Assembly: GCA_050014415.1 (NCBI GenBank)
Contig: JBEKDJ010000073.1
Coordinates: forward strand, 1 to 17,544
Origin: JBEKDJ01 sp050014415
Lineage (GTDB): Bacteria; Desulfobacterota; BSN033; UBA1163
Direction: 5' to 3'
Length of the DNA: 17,544 nt
This document shows positions 1 through 6,853 of the stretch, piece after piece. A model generated the notes under the pieces. The model was not told where the DNA came from, made no database searches, and saw only the letters and a program-made list of their open reading frames with translations. Within the stretch, counting starts at the first letter, position 1. Each line of letters starts with the position of its first letter. The translations under genes and the position numbers were made by a program.

Positions 1-380
1 GTAATGGGACTGGAATATGTCCGAGGATTACCGCCAGCGATAGACAAGACAACGTTCTGCAGAATTAATATGAGCGCAATAGATATGGTAAAGGCACGGT
101 CCGGTTGTCCTCGAAATGGGCGGAAACACAAGCGCTCCAGCACGATCCCAAGACCCCCGACAAATAGCGTCGAAATCACTAGCGCCAGGAGGAAATTGGC
201 ACCCAGGACGGCAACCAGATAGTAGATGCTGTAAGCGCCTATCATGTAGATCTCACCATGAGATACTTGCACAATGCCCATGATACTCAGGACCAACGTC
301 AATCCCAACGCTACCAGGATATAAATCCCACCCAGTGCTAATCCATTTAATATGCTTTGTGACAGAGCACCTGTACTCAT
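1..380 (-). CDS. livH: Branched-chain amino acid-type ABC transporter permease LivH, N-terminal part (runs off left edge)
   Basis: Inner-membrane permease of a Liv/HAAT-type ABC importer; 126 codons are visible and the C-terminal part lies outside the window. Translating the reverse strand from the ATG at 380 gives a hydrophobic protein beginning MSTGALSQSILNGLALGG, then the LivH-typical stretch ending in MGIVQVSHGEIYMIGAY. At least three membrane segments are visible. The start is chosen because GAAGGG lies just upstream and the next upstream ATG is followed at once by a stop. The closest upstream gene on the strand is the binding protein at 795-1985, 414 nt away, so the two may form one transporter, but the gap and the hairpin in it leave open a separate transcript. 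This permease is a different gene from the livH at 14351-15244, so the window touches two Liv-type systems. The substrate cannot be told from the sequence. Confidence 0.85.
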   Translation of the reverse strand, partial: MSTGALSQSILNGLALGGIYILVALGLTLVLSIMGIVQVSHGEIYMIGAYSIYYLVAVLGANFLLALVISTLFVGGLGIVLERLCFRPFRGQPDRAFTISIALILILQNVVLSIAGGNPRTYSSPI

Positions 381-794
381 CTTACCCTTCATTCATATGA
401 TTCAGGACCCGTATTGACTTGTACTGACCTGCAATTAAAAGGTTGAGACTGAATTTCCAAATTCATTGATGATTGGGATCCACCTTGCCCTCCCCCTTGA
501 AGCGGTCGAATGGATGCAAATTGATATATTATGCATATCTTGTCAAAATCGACAGGAGTCCCCTTCGACTTATGGCGAACGTATGTAACAATTAGGCATA
601 CGGTTGCTCACCACTCGAGTATTCCATGACATTGGGCCGGCTAAGATAACAACAAATCAAGATAGCCGGCCCAATGTGAGACTTCACTATTCTCTTTTGT
701 CGGAGTCTATCGCAGCTTATGATGATTTACGTTTCTTCGTCGTTCGAGACATATTTCAGTACCAAGACTCTACGTAAGAATATCCTGCAAATCC
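381..794. other. Intergenic region between binding protein and LivH
   Basis: This 414-nt stretch has no credible gene. Its one clear structure is the long inverted repeat at 629-677. A TTGACA box lies on the minus strand at 541-546 within AT-rich sequence, but no good -10 box stands 16-18 nt from it, so I do not call a promoter. Confidence 0.6.
629..677. repeat. 15-bp perfect inverted repeat (hairpin) between binding protein and LivH
   Basis: The left arm at 629-643 (ACATTGGGCCGGCTA) and the right arm at 663-677 are exact reverse complements, separated by a 19-nt AT-rich loop. The GC-rich stem is about 120 nt past the stop of the binding-protein gene. Neither strand has a T-run after it, so it is not a textbook Rho-independent terminator. 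It could instead be a 3' mRNA-stabilising hairpin that raises binding-protein levels relative to the permease, or a protein-binding site. Confidence 0.75.
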
Positions 795-1985
795 TTATTT
801 TTCGATAAATTCAAACTCTATCTTGTCTTTCATAATTCGTGAAAGGGTGAACGGTCTAACGATCACATGATTAATACCAAAAAGGTCCTGCCCCGACATG
901 CTGCCCCGTCCATAGGGTGTATCGATGCTCTTCATATTCTCCAGGGTAGCCACTACCTTGTCAGTATCAAAACTCTGCGCTTTCTCAATACCCTGCAACA
1001 GAGGATAAAGTCCTTCAAGGAGAAGACCATGATCCAAGTTAAACGTGGTCTTTGTCTGCTGCTCTATCAGCACACGATAATCCTTCATGATAGGTGTCAT
1101 CTTGGGACTAAGTACATCTGGAGCCGCATGAAAGACGTCGTAGGCATATTTCGGATTTAACATACTCCGCAATATATTCGTATCTGCATGAATAGTTGCA
1201 TATATGGGACCGGTGAAGCCCAGCTCCCGTGACTGGTTGATGACGCCAGCGCTCCAGGGTGCTATGGAAAGGACCATGTCAATGGCATCAGGCTTCTTTT
1301 CCAATGCCTTGGTGAGTATGGGATAGAAATCTTCGCTGCCGATCTTGAATGCCTCCTGGAATACTATTTCGAGTCCGCGTTTTTGAATCTCTTTCTCAGT
1401 GAGCTCTATAATCGTTTTGGCCCCTGGGTCATCGGGAGTGATCAGCGCTATCTTCTTTACTTTGGGGTAATTCTTCTTTAAATAATCATAACAAACAGGA
1501 ACATTATATAGCTGCGCAGAAGCGTAAAAACTGTAGCGCAGACTCGGGCCGACTTCTTCTTTGCCCACGCCCAGGCCCTTTATGCGCAGGATCTTGGCTT
1601 CCTCGGCGATCGGTGCAATAGCCATATTGCTTACCATGAACTGCGGAGCATAGATGAATTTAATCCCGGCCTGTATCAGTCTGTTGACGGCGGCTACTGC
1701 GCCAGGCGGTGACGACTGATCGTCTTCCGGGACAACTTCAACCATGTATTTTTGACCTTGGACGGTTATTCCACCCCTCTTGTTCATCAAATCTCCTGCT
1801 GGTTTCGCTGCATCAATGAGAGATTTAAACGGTGGTGCCATCGGCCCTGTCATCGAAGAAATTAAGCCGAACTTAAAAGTTTTTGCTTGAGCGACCGCTT
1901 CTTTGGCAAAAGAACTCCAAAAAGAAAAAACTCCAAGTAGCAACACTAAACAAGAAACAACTAATACTGATCCTCTTTTCTTCAT
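795..1985 (-). CDS. ABC transporter substrate-binding protein (Liv/Peripla_BP_6 type)
   Basis: Periplasmic ligand-binding component of a Liv-type ABC importer, 396 aa. Residues 1-34 form a signal peptide: MKKRG, a long hydrophobic core, and an AQA-K cleavage site near residue 34. The mature part opens with FKFGLISSMTGPMA, the usual start of type-I periplasmic binding folds, followed by DLMNKRGGI and an acidic PEDDQSSPPGAVAAVNRLI segment, as in LivJ/LivK relatives. A strong AAGGAGG ribosome binding site lies 5 nt before the ATG. The gene follows the UPF0261 gene after 81 nt and probably shares its transcript. It precedes the LivH fragment at 1-380, its likely partner. The ligand is unknown; amino acids, amides, aromatic acids and short carboxylates are all bound by this family. 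The neighbouring acyl-CoA enzymes make a carboxylate more likely here (inference). Confidence 0.9.
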   Translation of the reverse strand: MKKRGSVLVVSCLVLLLGVFSFWSSFAKEAVAQAKTFKFGLISSMTGPMAPPFKSLIDAAKPAGDLMNKRGGITVQGQKYMVEVVPEDDQSSPPGAVAAVNRLIQAGIKFIYAPQFMVSNMAIAPIAEEAKILRIKGLGVGKEEVGPSLRYSFYASAQLYNVPVCYDYLKKNYPKVKKIALITPDDPGAKTIIELTEKEIQKRGLEIVFQEAFKIGSEDFYPILTKALEKKPDAIDMVLSIAPWSAGVINQSRELGFTGPIYATIHADTNILRSMLNPKYAYDVFHAAPDVLSPKMTPIMKDYRVLIEQQTKTTFNLDHGLLLEGLYPLLQGIEKAQSFDTDKVVATLENMKSIDTPYGRGSMSGQDLFGINHVIVRPFTLSRIMKDKIEFEFIEK

Positions 1986-2066
1986 ATCATCCTCCTTTTT
2001 AAAAGCTTTTGTGAATGAATTCTCTGAATCGTCTCGCCAATTAAATAAATTGGAGCCACCTAAAAA

Positions 2067-3287
2067 TCAGCTCATTTTATCCAGTAACAAAGCCGTTGCC
2101 CTTTCAGCAAAGACAGGGTCATTGATATGCACCTCCATTTCTTCAATCTCCACTAAGGGATTGGATACTTTTTCTTTTAAAATGCCAGCAAATCTTCGGC
2201 CGGCCCCGGGCTCGTAAAAGGGCATTTCTTTGCTACGATCCAGCTTCGAAAAACCCTCCAACGGAATCAGAACAACTGCAGGTACCTTGGCCTTGTTTAT
2301 CTTCTCAGCCAGCAGCAGCGCAGTTTTTTCCTGTTCTTGCGGAGTGGTTTTTATCAAGTTGACCCGAGCGTGCAAGCTCATGGTTCTATTTTTAAATTTA
2401 GCCGGAAGGGGATCTTGCATGGGCCAGGGAAAGAAGTCCAGCGCTCCAGGAGCGATAACCTGAGGAATTCCCTCTTCGCAGGCGGCGGTAAACTTCTCCT
2501 CACCCCCTTTCACAGGGCCACCGCACACATAGTTGATGAGTTCATAACAGGCGAGATCCAGCGCCCCGCTGATATATCCCTGTCTGATTAATTTTTCTAA
2601 AGCACCCGTCCCCACAGAGTGAAAGACAACCGGCTCATATCCCTTCTCCATCAGCAGGGATTTACACTGGTCTACATAAGTGTGCACCCCCAGCGCGCTG
2701 ATGGCCACCAAGGGCCTCTCCTCTGCTTCTTTTTCTTCCTGCTCTTCGACCATTCCGCAGATAGCACCGGCCGCCCTCTGCAAGGCCATCCTTGTTATGC
2801 GGTTAAGTCCCCACAAGTCAGCGACAGACTGTATCATTGCCTGGTCAATGCTGACGACTTCACTGGTGATAAGTTCGGCAACAAAGGCAACGGTAGAAAG
2901 CGCGAGCTTGGGAATGTTGAGGGGTAGGTCCCGCATAATCATCAACGTCTCGGTCGTGCCCAGAGCCCCGCCAATGGAAAGCAGGCCATCTATCTTCTTT
3001 TCAGCTAATAGTTTTTGAATAATGCTCTTTGCACCCATGGCCATGGTGGTGAGTCCATCCGTATATTTTTCCGTAGTGGTTAAAATTTCTTTCAGAGTAC
3101 GTCCCGTCGCCAGGGCTACCTCTTCACGGGTAAAATCCGGCCGGAAAGAGACTTTCCCCCCGGTACCGACATCCATCACCAAGGGATGGTGTCCCCTTCT
3201 CTTGATCAGTTCCTTCAAATAGAGCGCTTCCTCGCCCTTTGTATCCAGAGTACCGATAATAACTATAGTTTTACCCTTTTGACTCAT
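2067..3287 (-). CDS. UPF0261 / Tm-1-like ATP-binding domain protein
   Basis: A 406-aa cytoplasmic protein of the UPF0261 family, related to the tomato Tm-1 N-terminal domain. Its biochemical role in bacteria is not settled. The diagnostic start TIVIIGTLDTKGEE is present, then MDVGTGG, an SIGGALGTTETLMIMRDLP segment and a second domain opening with ALGVHTYVDQC. Length matches the family (about 400 aa). I place the start at 3287 (MSQKGK), because family members begin just before the IIGTLDTKG strand and GGAGG stands 9 nt upstream. An in-frame ATG at 3314 also has GGAGG 7 nt upstream and would add nine residues; a still longer frame to 3368 would overlap the previous gene. It lies 43 nt after the CocE-like gene, indicating co-transcription. 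A role in processing an imported substrate is inference only. Confidence 0.88.
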   Translation of the reverse strand: MSQKGKTIVIIGTLDTKGEEALYLKELIKRRGHHPLVMDVGTGGKVSFRPDFTREEVALATGRTLKEILTTTEKYTDGLTTMAMGAKSIIQKLLAEKKIDGLLSIGGALGTTETLMIMRDLPLNIPKLALSTVAFVAELITSEVVSIDQAMIQSVADLWGLNRITRMALQRAAGAICGMVEEQEEKEAEERPLVAISALGVHTYVDQCKSLLMEKGYEPVVFHSVGTGALEKLIRQGYISGALDLACYELINYVCGGPVKGGEEKFTAACEEGIPQVIAPGALDFFPWPMQDPLPAKFKNRTMSLHARVNLIKTTPQEQEKTALLLAEKINKAKVPAVVLIPLEGFSKLDRSKEMPFYEPGAGRRFAGILKEKVSNPLVEIEEMEVHINDPVFAERATALLLDKMS

Positions 3288-3330
3288 TTTCAAAACCCTC
3301 CTTCCCAAGGCCATGGAGTTCCCTCCATAT

Positions 3331-5157
3331 TCAGGGAATAACGGGCAGAAGTAAGTACGACTTACCAAAGTGAATATGATGCGTCACTGTTTCCATGTGG
3401 GGTAGATAGTAGACACCCCATCCACCCAACCTGCCAAGAAGGTCATCCTGGTTTCTAATGATCAATTCAATAGAGTGACCCTTCTTGATGATCATTGAAG
3501 TTGGTACAATCGCTATGGCGTATTCGATCACTTCCCCCGGAAAAACAGGTACAGGGTCTTTTCGTGGATGGATGGGCAGATAAGGTTTTGATTTTGCTTT
3601 ATCGAGAGCCCTGTGCTTTGCTGCCAGATAACCGTTACTGATCAACGTCTTCTTACCTTCGGGATCTACATCCACCAGGTCCACCATCCAGTTTGTCTCA
3701 TCCTTATCGATGGAGGCATGCAGATACAGAGTGATATACCCGGTGATATCGATATCTTGAGGTAATGGTTCGGTTCTATAGGCCAAGGAGTAGACCGTTG
3801 GGTCTGAGTAAGGTGCTGGTTGGGTGAAGGTGTCAGGCTCATGGGTTCCCTTCACTGTTTCCGTCGATAGACCACCCCGAGGATGTAAATAAAATTTTAC
3901 ATACTCCGTCCTCGCAAGAGGCCATTCATTCTCAAAGCGCCATTTGTTGACCCCGTTTACAAAAATCTTTAACGGCGGTTCATCCATAATGCCTGTGTCT
4001 ATTCCCTTAATCCAATAGTCGAACCATCTCACCACCTCATCGTAATACTGAATTTGGGGTCGGTCCGGGGACATCGGAGGCCATAATAACAGCTTCTTAT
4101 TTTTTGATCCGATGTGCTCAAATGTCTCAAAGGTGCACCAAGTATGCGTCTTAACGATCCCGGAAGTGGATAAATAGGTCGGGAGTGTTATCTGAGGGAG
4201 TTTCGATGGAGGAGGAGGGGTAGGATGAAATGATTCGAGTAACGAATCGAAAACCTCCGGACAGCGCATCGGATACTTGAGCAGGGAATACCACTTGCTA
4301 TTATATTTTATATCCGGGTGATTCAATGCTTCTTGGAGTCTGCGCTCTAATTCTTCCTTGGGGAGCTTAAACATCTCCGGTGGTGTAGGAGTATTCTCGG
4401 GAACAGGGGCACTATCATTTCCATGCTTACCCGTTAATATGTTAAACATTTTGCAGTCAAAGATGCCCGTCCATCCGTAGTGACCCCTCATAGGGTAAAC
4501 GTTTAGAAAAGGGGTGATAGCTTTCAATGCCAGGGGTGGGTTTTCAGCTACATCCATCTGGGTACCTGAATAACCGCAAGCACCTGTCATGCCAACACTG
4601 CCGTCACACCAGGGTTGTTTTGCCATCCACTCTAAGAGATCGTAGGTGTCCGAGGGTGGAACCCACATACTGGAAGGGCGTTGACCTTTCCCCTCAGATT
4701 TACCGATATTCCTCGGCTCGGCAATAACGTGTATATACCCCCTCTCTACCAGATAGTTTATGTCCCCCGCTTCAATACATCCGTCCCAAAAGGGGGAGTC
4801 ATAATATTCCTGTAATGGTAACCAACGTGCCATTTCTTGTAGCTCTTTCCCCCATCCGAAAAAAGAAAGTATCGCTGGGAATTTCTTCCCACTGACATCA
4901 GGGCTGTAAACATCTGTCGCTAGACGAACTCCATCGCGCATAGGAACCATGATATCCTTCTTCACATTCACAGAATAAATCGGCTGTGACCCTTCTTGCT
5001 TTACTATCTGAGGATAACCGTCGAAATAAACCCCCTTCACATCCGTGCCATACGGAATAGGCTGCGCGACGTGCTTATAGCCCTTTACCCTTATGGTGAT
5101 GTCATCACTATGGTAAATGAATAAATTAGGTTGAGCATGTTTGATTTTGATTGCCAT
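3331..5157 (-). CDS. CocE/NonD (S15)-fold hydrolase-like protein with degenerate catalytic triad
   Basis: A 608-aa protein of the CocE/NonD family: alpha/beta-hydrolase, helical cap and C-terminal jelly-roll domain. The start MRDGVRLATDVYSP (residues 73-86) is the typical entry strand. The nucleophile elbow reads GMTGACGYSGTQ (189-200), placing Cys194 where CocE has its serine (GMFGVSYLGVTQ). Where CocE has GGWYD with the catalytic Asp, this protein has TSGIVKTHTW (331-340), without Asp. Where CocE has the PWTHG histidine, it has WPPMSPDRP (359-367). FDYWIKGID and a PLKIFVNGVNKW strand follow as usual, and the C-terminal galactose-binding-like part (about 420-605) is complete. No signal peptide is seen, so it should be cytoplasmic. 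GGAGA lies 8 nt before the ATG. It may use Cys194, use other residues, or bind rather than hydrolyse its ligand. Esterase and peptidase functions are both possible for the family. Confidence 0.8.
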   Translation of the reverse strand: MAIKIKHAQPNLFIYHSDDITIRVKGYKHVAQPIPYGTDVKGVYFDGYPQIVKQEGSQPIYSVNVKKDIMVPMRDGVRLATDVYSPDVSGKKFPAILSFFGWGKELQEMARWLPLQEYYDSPFWDGCIEAGDINYLVERGYIHVIAEPRNIGKSEGKGQRPSSMWVPPSDTYDLLEWMAKQPWCDGSVGMTGACGYSGTQMDVAENPPLALKAITPFLNVYPMRGHYGWTGIFDCKMFNILTGKHGNDSAPVPENTPTPPEMFKLPKEELERRLQEALNHPDIKYNSKWYSLLKYPMRCPEVFDSLLESFHPTPPPPSKLPQITLPTYLSTSGIVKTHTWCTFETFEHIGSKNKKLLLWPPMSPDRPQIQYYDEVVRWFDYWIKGIDTGIMDEPPLKIFVNGVNKWRFENEWPLARTEYVKFYLHPRGGLSTETVKGTHEPDTFTQPAPYSDPTVYSLAYRTEPLPQDIDITGYITLYLHASIDKDETNWMVDLVDVDPEGKKTLISNGYLAAKHRALDKAKSKPYLPIHPRKDPVPVFPGEVIEYAIAIVPTSMIIKKGHSIELIIRNQDDLLGRLGGWGVYYLPHMETVTHHIHFGKSYLLLPVIP

Positions 5158-5439
5158 GATTGTTCTCCTTGCTATTCAAGGCTATTCAAGAAGTTGTTCA
5201 AAAATCCGACCTTCTCTCACTTCGGCTACCAGCAGGTCACCCGGTCATTTCGCTCTCACCCCCTTTACCATCATTCTGGCATATATTCTTCACCTTGTTG
5301 ACTTTTCCAGTTCGGATCAATACTGCCTACTCTTCCAGTGGGTAGACCCTTATCAAAATCCCTGGAATATGTCAAAGGAATCGGGTGCAGAGCACTACTT
5401 TCTGCCAAGCGGTAGTCGTTCACCCCGCACCACGTAAAG

Positions 5440-5489
5440 CCTTGTTCTTCCCCCGCCTCGCTCCGCGAAGCTGGACAGGCAGAACAGGG
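5440..5489. repeat. Intergenic palindromic repeat-like element
   Basis: The outer arms CCTTGTTCT (5440-5448) and AGAACAGGG (5481-5489) pair at 8 of 9 positions. Inside them GCCTCGC (5455-5461) and GCGAAGC (5465-5471) pair at 6 of 7, giving a two-level hairpin. The inner sequence loosely resembles 11655-11685 (CGAGCG, AGCGGA, AGGCAGAA) elsewhere in the window, which suggests a dispersed intergenic repeat family. I could not count further copies. Confidence 0.45.
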
Positions 5490-5514
5490 ATGTAGGAGTA
5501 CATCAAAATATCTA

Positions 5515-5575
5515 CCCCATACCTTATCAAAGGTGGGGAGTCTACCTTAAATAAAGCCCCATGTTTCAACATGGG
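5515..5575 (-). terminator. Tandem hairpins after enoyl-CoA hydratase gene, probable terminator
   Basis: Two stem-loops lie directly downstream of the hydratase stop codon. The first, 5558-5575, is CCCATG-TTTCAA-CATGGG (8 bp if the inner pairs form), followed on the minus strand by GCTTTATTTAAGG. The second, 5515-5538, pairs CCCCATACCTT with AAGGTGGGG through a two-base bulge and is followed on the minus strand by TAGATATTTTG. The T-runs are broken, so termination may be only partial. Their position at the end of the mutase operon supports the call. Confidence 0.5.
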
Positions 5576-5583
5576 TGCGGGGT

Positions 5584-6363
5584 TTACTTGCCCTTGAATA
5601 CAGGTTGGCGCTTTTCCAAAAAAGCCGCCAGTCCTTCTCGCATGTCATCAGTGGCATTCGTCAACGTCATTGCTTCTAAGCCGAATCGACGAGCACTTTT
5701 TACATCTGTATCAAAGCCGATACTAAGAGCTTTTTTTGTTAACTTCAGAGCTAGGGGAGGACGTTCGGCCAACTCTTCTGCAAGCTGGAAAGCAGTACTC
5801 ATTACCTGATCCGAGGGAACAACTCTGTGCACCAAATTCATAGCAAGAGCCTCTCGGGCGGTGATGTTATTTCCAAGCATGGTGATCTCGGCAGCCTTAG
5901 TCTGCCCAACGATCCTCAGCAATCTAGACGTAGCAGAGGCACCGGGGATAGATCCAAGCTTGATCTCTGGAAAACCAAGCACGGCAGAATCGGAAACGAT
6001 TCTGAAATCACATGAACAGATCAGCTCGAACCCTCCTCCTATCGCAGGCCCATTGATAGCCGCAATCACAGGTATCTCCAAATCTTCGACTTGAGTTAGT
6101 ATATCCAGAATGGCTCCTAAAAACCTTCGCATCTGAAGATAATGAGACTGCTGAACCCATTGTAAGTCTGCTCCTATCGTGAATGCTTTCCCTGCCCCGG
6201 TTATGATGAGGACCCTTGCTTCTTCGTCGTTGCGCAACTGTTTGAGAGCAATATTAATCTCTTCTATCAATGGATAAGTAATTTTATTTCGTTCTTGGGG
6301 CCGGTTGAAAATCAACGTCCGGATCGGTCCTTTTTTTTCAAGGAGAATGGTATCGAATTTCAT
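5584..6363 (-). CDS. Enoyl-CoA hydratase/isomerase family protein (crotonase fold)
   Basis: A 259-aa crotonase-superfamily enzyme acting on CoA thioesters in the cytoplasm, most likely adding water to a 2-enoyl-CoA. The oxyanion-hole motifs are present: GADLQ near residue 64 and INGPAIGGGFELI (103-115). Glu113 in GGGFELI and Glu133 in GFPEIKLGSIPG match the two catalytic glutamates of rat mitochondrial hydratase (Glu144, Glu164), so hydratase activity is plausible. The C-terminal FLEKRQPVFKGK tail is typical. GAGGGG lies 7 nt before the ATG. It is the last gene of the tetR-meaB-mutase group, 67 nt after the B12 subunit gene, and hairpins follow it. In context it could act just before or after the mutase step, for example hydrating a methylated enoyl-CoA. 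Other crotonase reactions (isomerase, hydrolase) cannot be excluded. Confidence 0.9.
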   Translation of the reverse strand: MKFDTILLEKKGPIRTLIFNRPQERNKITYPLIEEINIALKQLRNDEEARVLIITGAGKAFTIGADLQWVQQSHYLQMRRFLGAILDILTQVEDLEIPVIAAINGPAIGGGFELICSCDFRIVSDSAVLGFPEIKLGSIPGASATSRLLRIVGQTKAAEITMLGNNITAREALAMNLVHRVVPSDQVMSTAFQLAEELAERPPLALKLTKKALSIGFDTDVKSARRFGLEAMTLTNATDDMREGLAAFLEKRQPVFKGK

Positions 6364-6430
6364 AAATGGTCCCCTCTTTTGAATTCCTTTTTAGCGACAA
6401 GAGGTTTGAATATGATCAGCTATAGGTTCT

Positions 6431-6826
6431 TTACGTAAACAAAGATTCGATAACATCTAAGATTTTCTGTTTGGGCGTACCTGGAGTAAAAACAGCATCC
6501 GCACCAATAGTTTTTAATTCTTTGACATCGTCTGGAGGGATAACACCTCCAATAATAACTTTTACATTGCCCATGTCCTTTTGTTGCAGTTCCTTGATTA
6601 ATTGCTTTGTGTAAAAAAGATGCTCCCCACCTAAAAAACTGATTCCAACAGCGTCTGGATTTTCCTCGATAGCCATTTGAACAATGCGTTGAGTGTTATT
6701 GTAAAGTCCTGCATAGATGACTTCGTAACCACCATCCATCAGCCACTTAGAAATAATCCTTAGACCATTATCATGGGAGTCCAAACCGATCTTACCCACA
6801 ATAATTCTTCTTCTTTCAAAAGTCAT
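6431..6826 (-). CDS. Acyl-CoA mutase small subunit, cobalamin-binding
   Basis: A 131-aa free-standing B12-binding domain of the methylmalonyl-CoA mutase type, forming the small subunit that pairs with the large subunit encoded immediately upstream. The base-off/His-on motif DxHxxG is D16-S-H18-D-N-G21, where His18 should be the lower axial cobalt ligand. The SxL motif is S63-F-L65 and the GG motif is in IIGGVIP (91-97), so all three cobalamin contacts are intact. Methylmalonyl-CoA mutase usually has GLDGHDRG; here it is GLDSHDNG. The length is like other separate small subunits such as that of 2-hydroxyisobutyryl-CoA mutase. GGAGGAAGA precedes the ATG and the gap to the large subunit gene is 27 nt, so equal co-expression is likely. 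Confidence in cofactor binding is high; the reaction depends on the partner. Confidence 0.93.
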   Translation of the reverse strand: MTFERRRIIVGKIGLDSHDNGLRIISKWLMDGGYEVIYAGLYNNTQRIVQMAIEENPDAVGISFLGGEHLFYTKQLIKELQQKDMGNVKVIIGGVIPPDDVKELKTIGADAVFTPGTPKQKILDVIESLFT

Positions 6827-6853
6827 TTGATCTCTTCCTCCATGTGCTAGATT

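Larger units (their letters stand above)
5158..5583. other. Hairpin-rich intergenic region between enoyl-CoA hydratase and CocE-like gene
   Basis: This 426-nt region separates the two minus-strand gene groups. It holds the two hairpins at 5515-5575 and a repeat-like palindrome at 5440-5489. A minus-strand frame stays open to a TGA at 5271-5273 but has no supported start and reads through the palindromes. It looks like intergenic repeat sequence rather than a gene. An isolated GGTCGGAT half-site (minus strand, 5204-5211) resembles the TetR-site sequence but has no second half. No convincing promoter for the CocE-like gene was found. Confidence 0.55.

Noticed and set aside
541..546. TTGACA on the minus strand as promoter for the LivH fragment
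   Set aside because: At 16-18 nt spacing the -10 position reads CAATTT-like sequence; the TAATAT stretch is too close.
2037..2053. Short AT-rich palindrome CCAATT-AAATA-AATTGG between UPF0261 and binding-protein genes
   Set aside because: The stem has only six weak base pairs and no T-run or known operator pattern, so it is too little for a call.
3288..3368. Longer UPF0261 frame starting at 3368 and overlapping the CocE-like gene
   Set aside because: The extra residues are not family-like, and two better ribosome sites lie downstream at 3314 and 3287.
5204..5211. GGTCGGAT half-site on the minus strand upstream of the CocE-like gene as a TetR operator
   Set aside because: There is no symmetric second half within 20 nt and no promoter beside it. 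An 8-mer match alone can be chance.
5271..5560. Minus-strand open frame ending at a TGA at 5271-5273
   Set aside because: It has no start codon with a ribosome site, reads straight through palindromic repeat sequence, and its translation matches no family I recognise.
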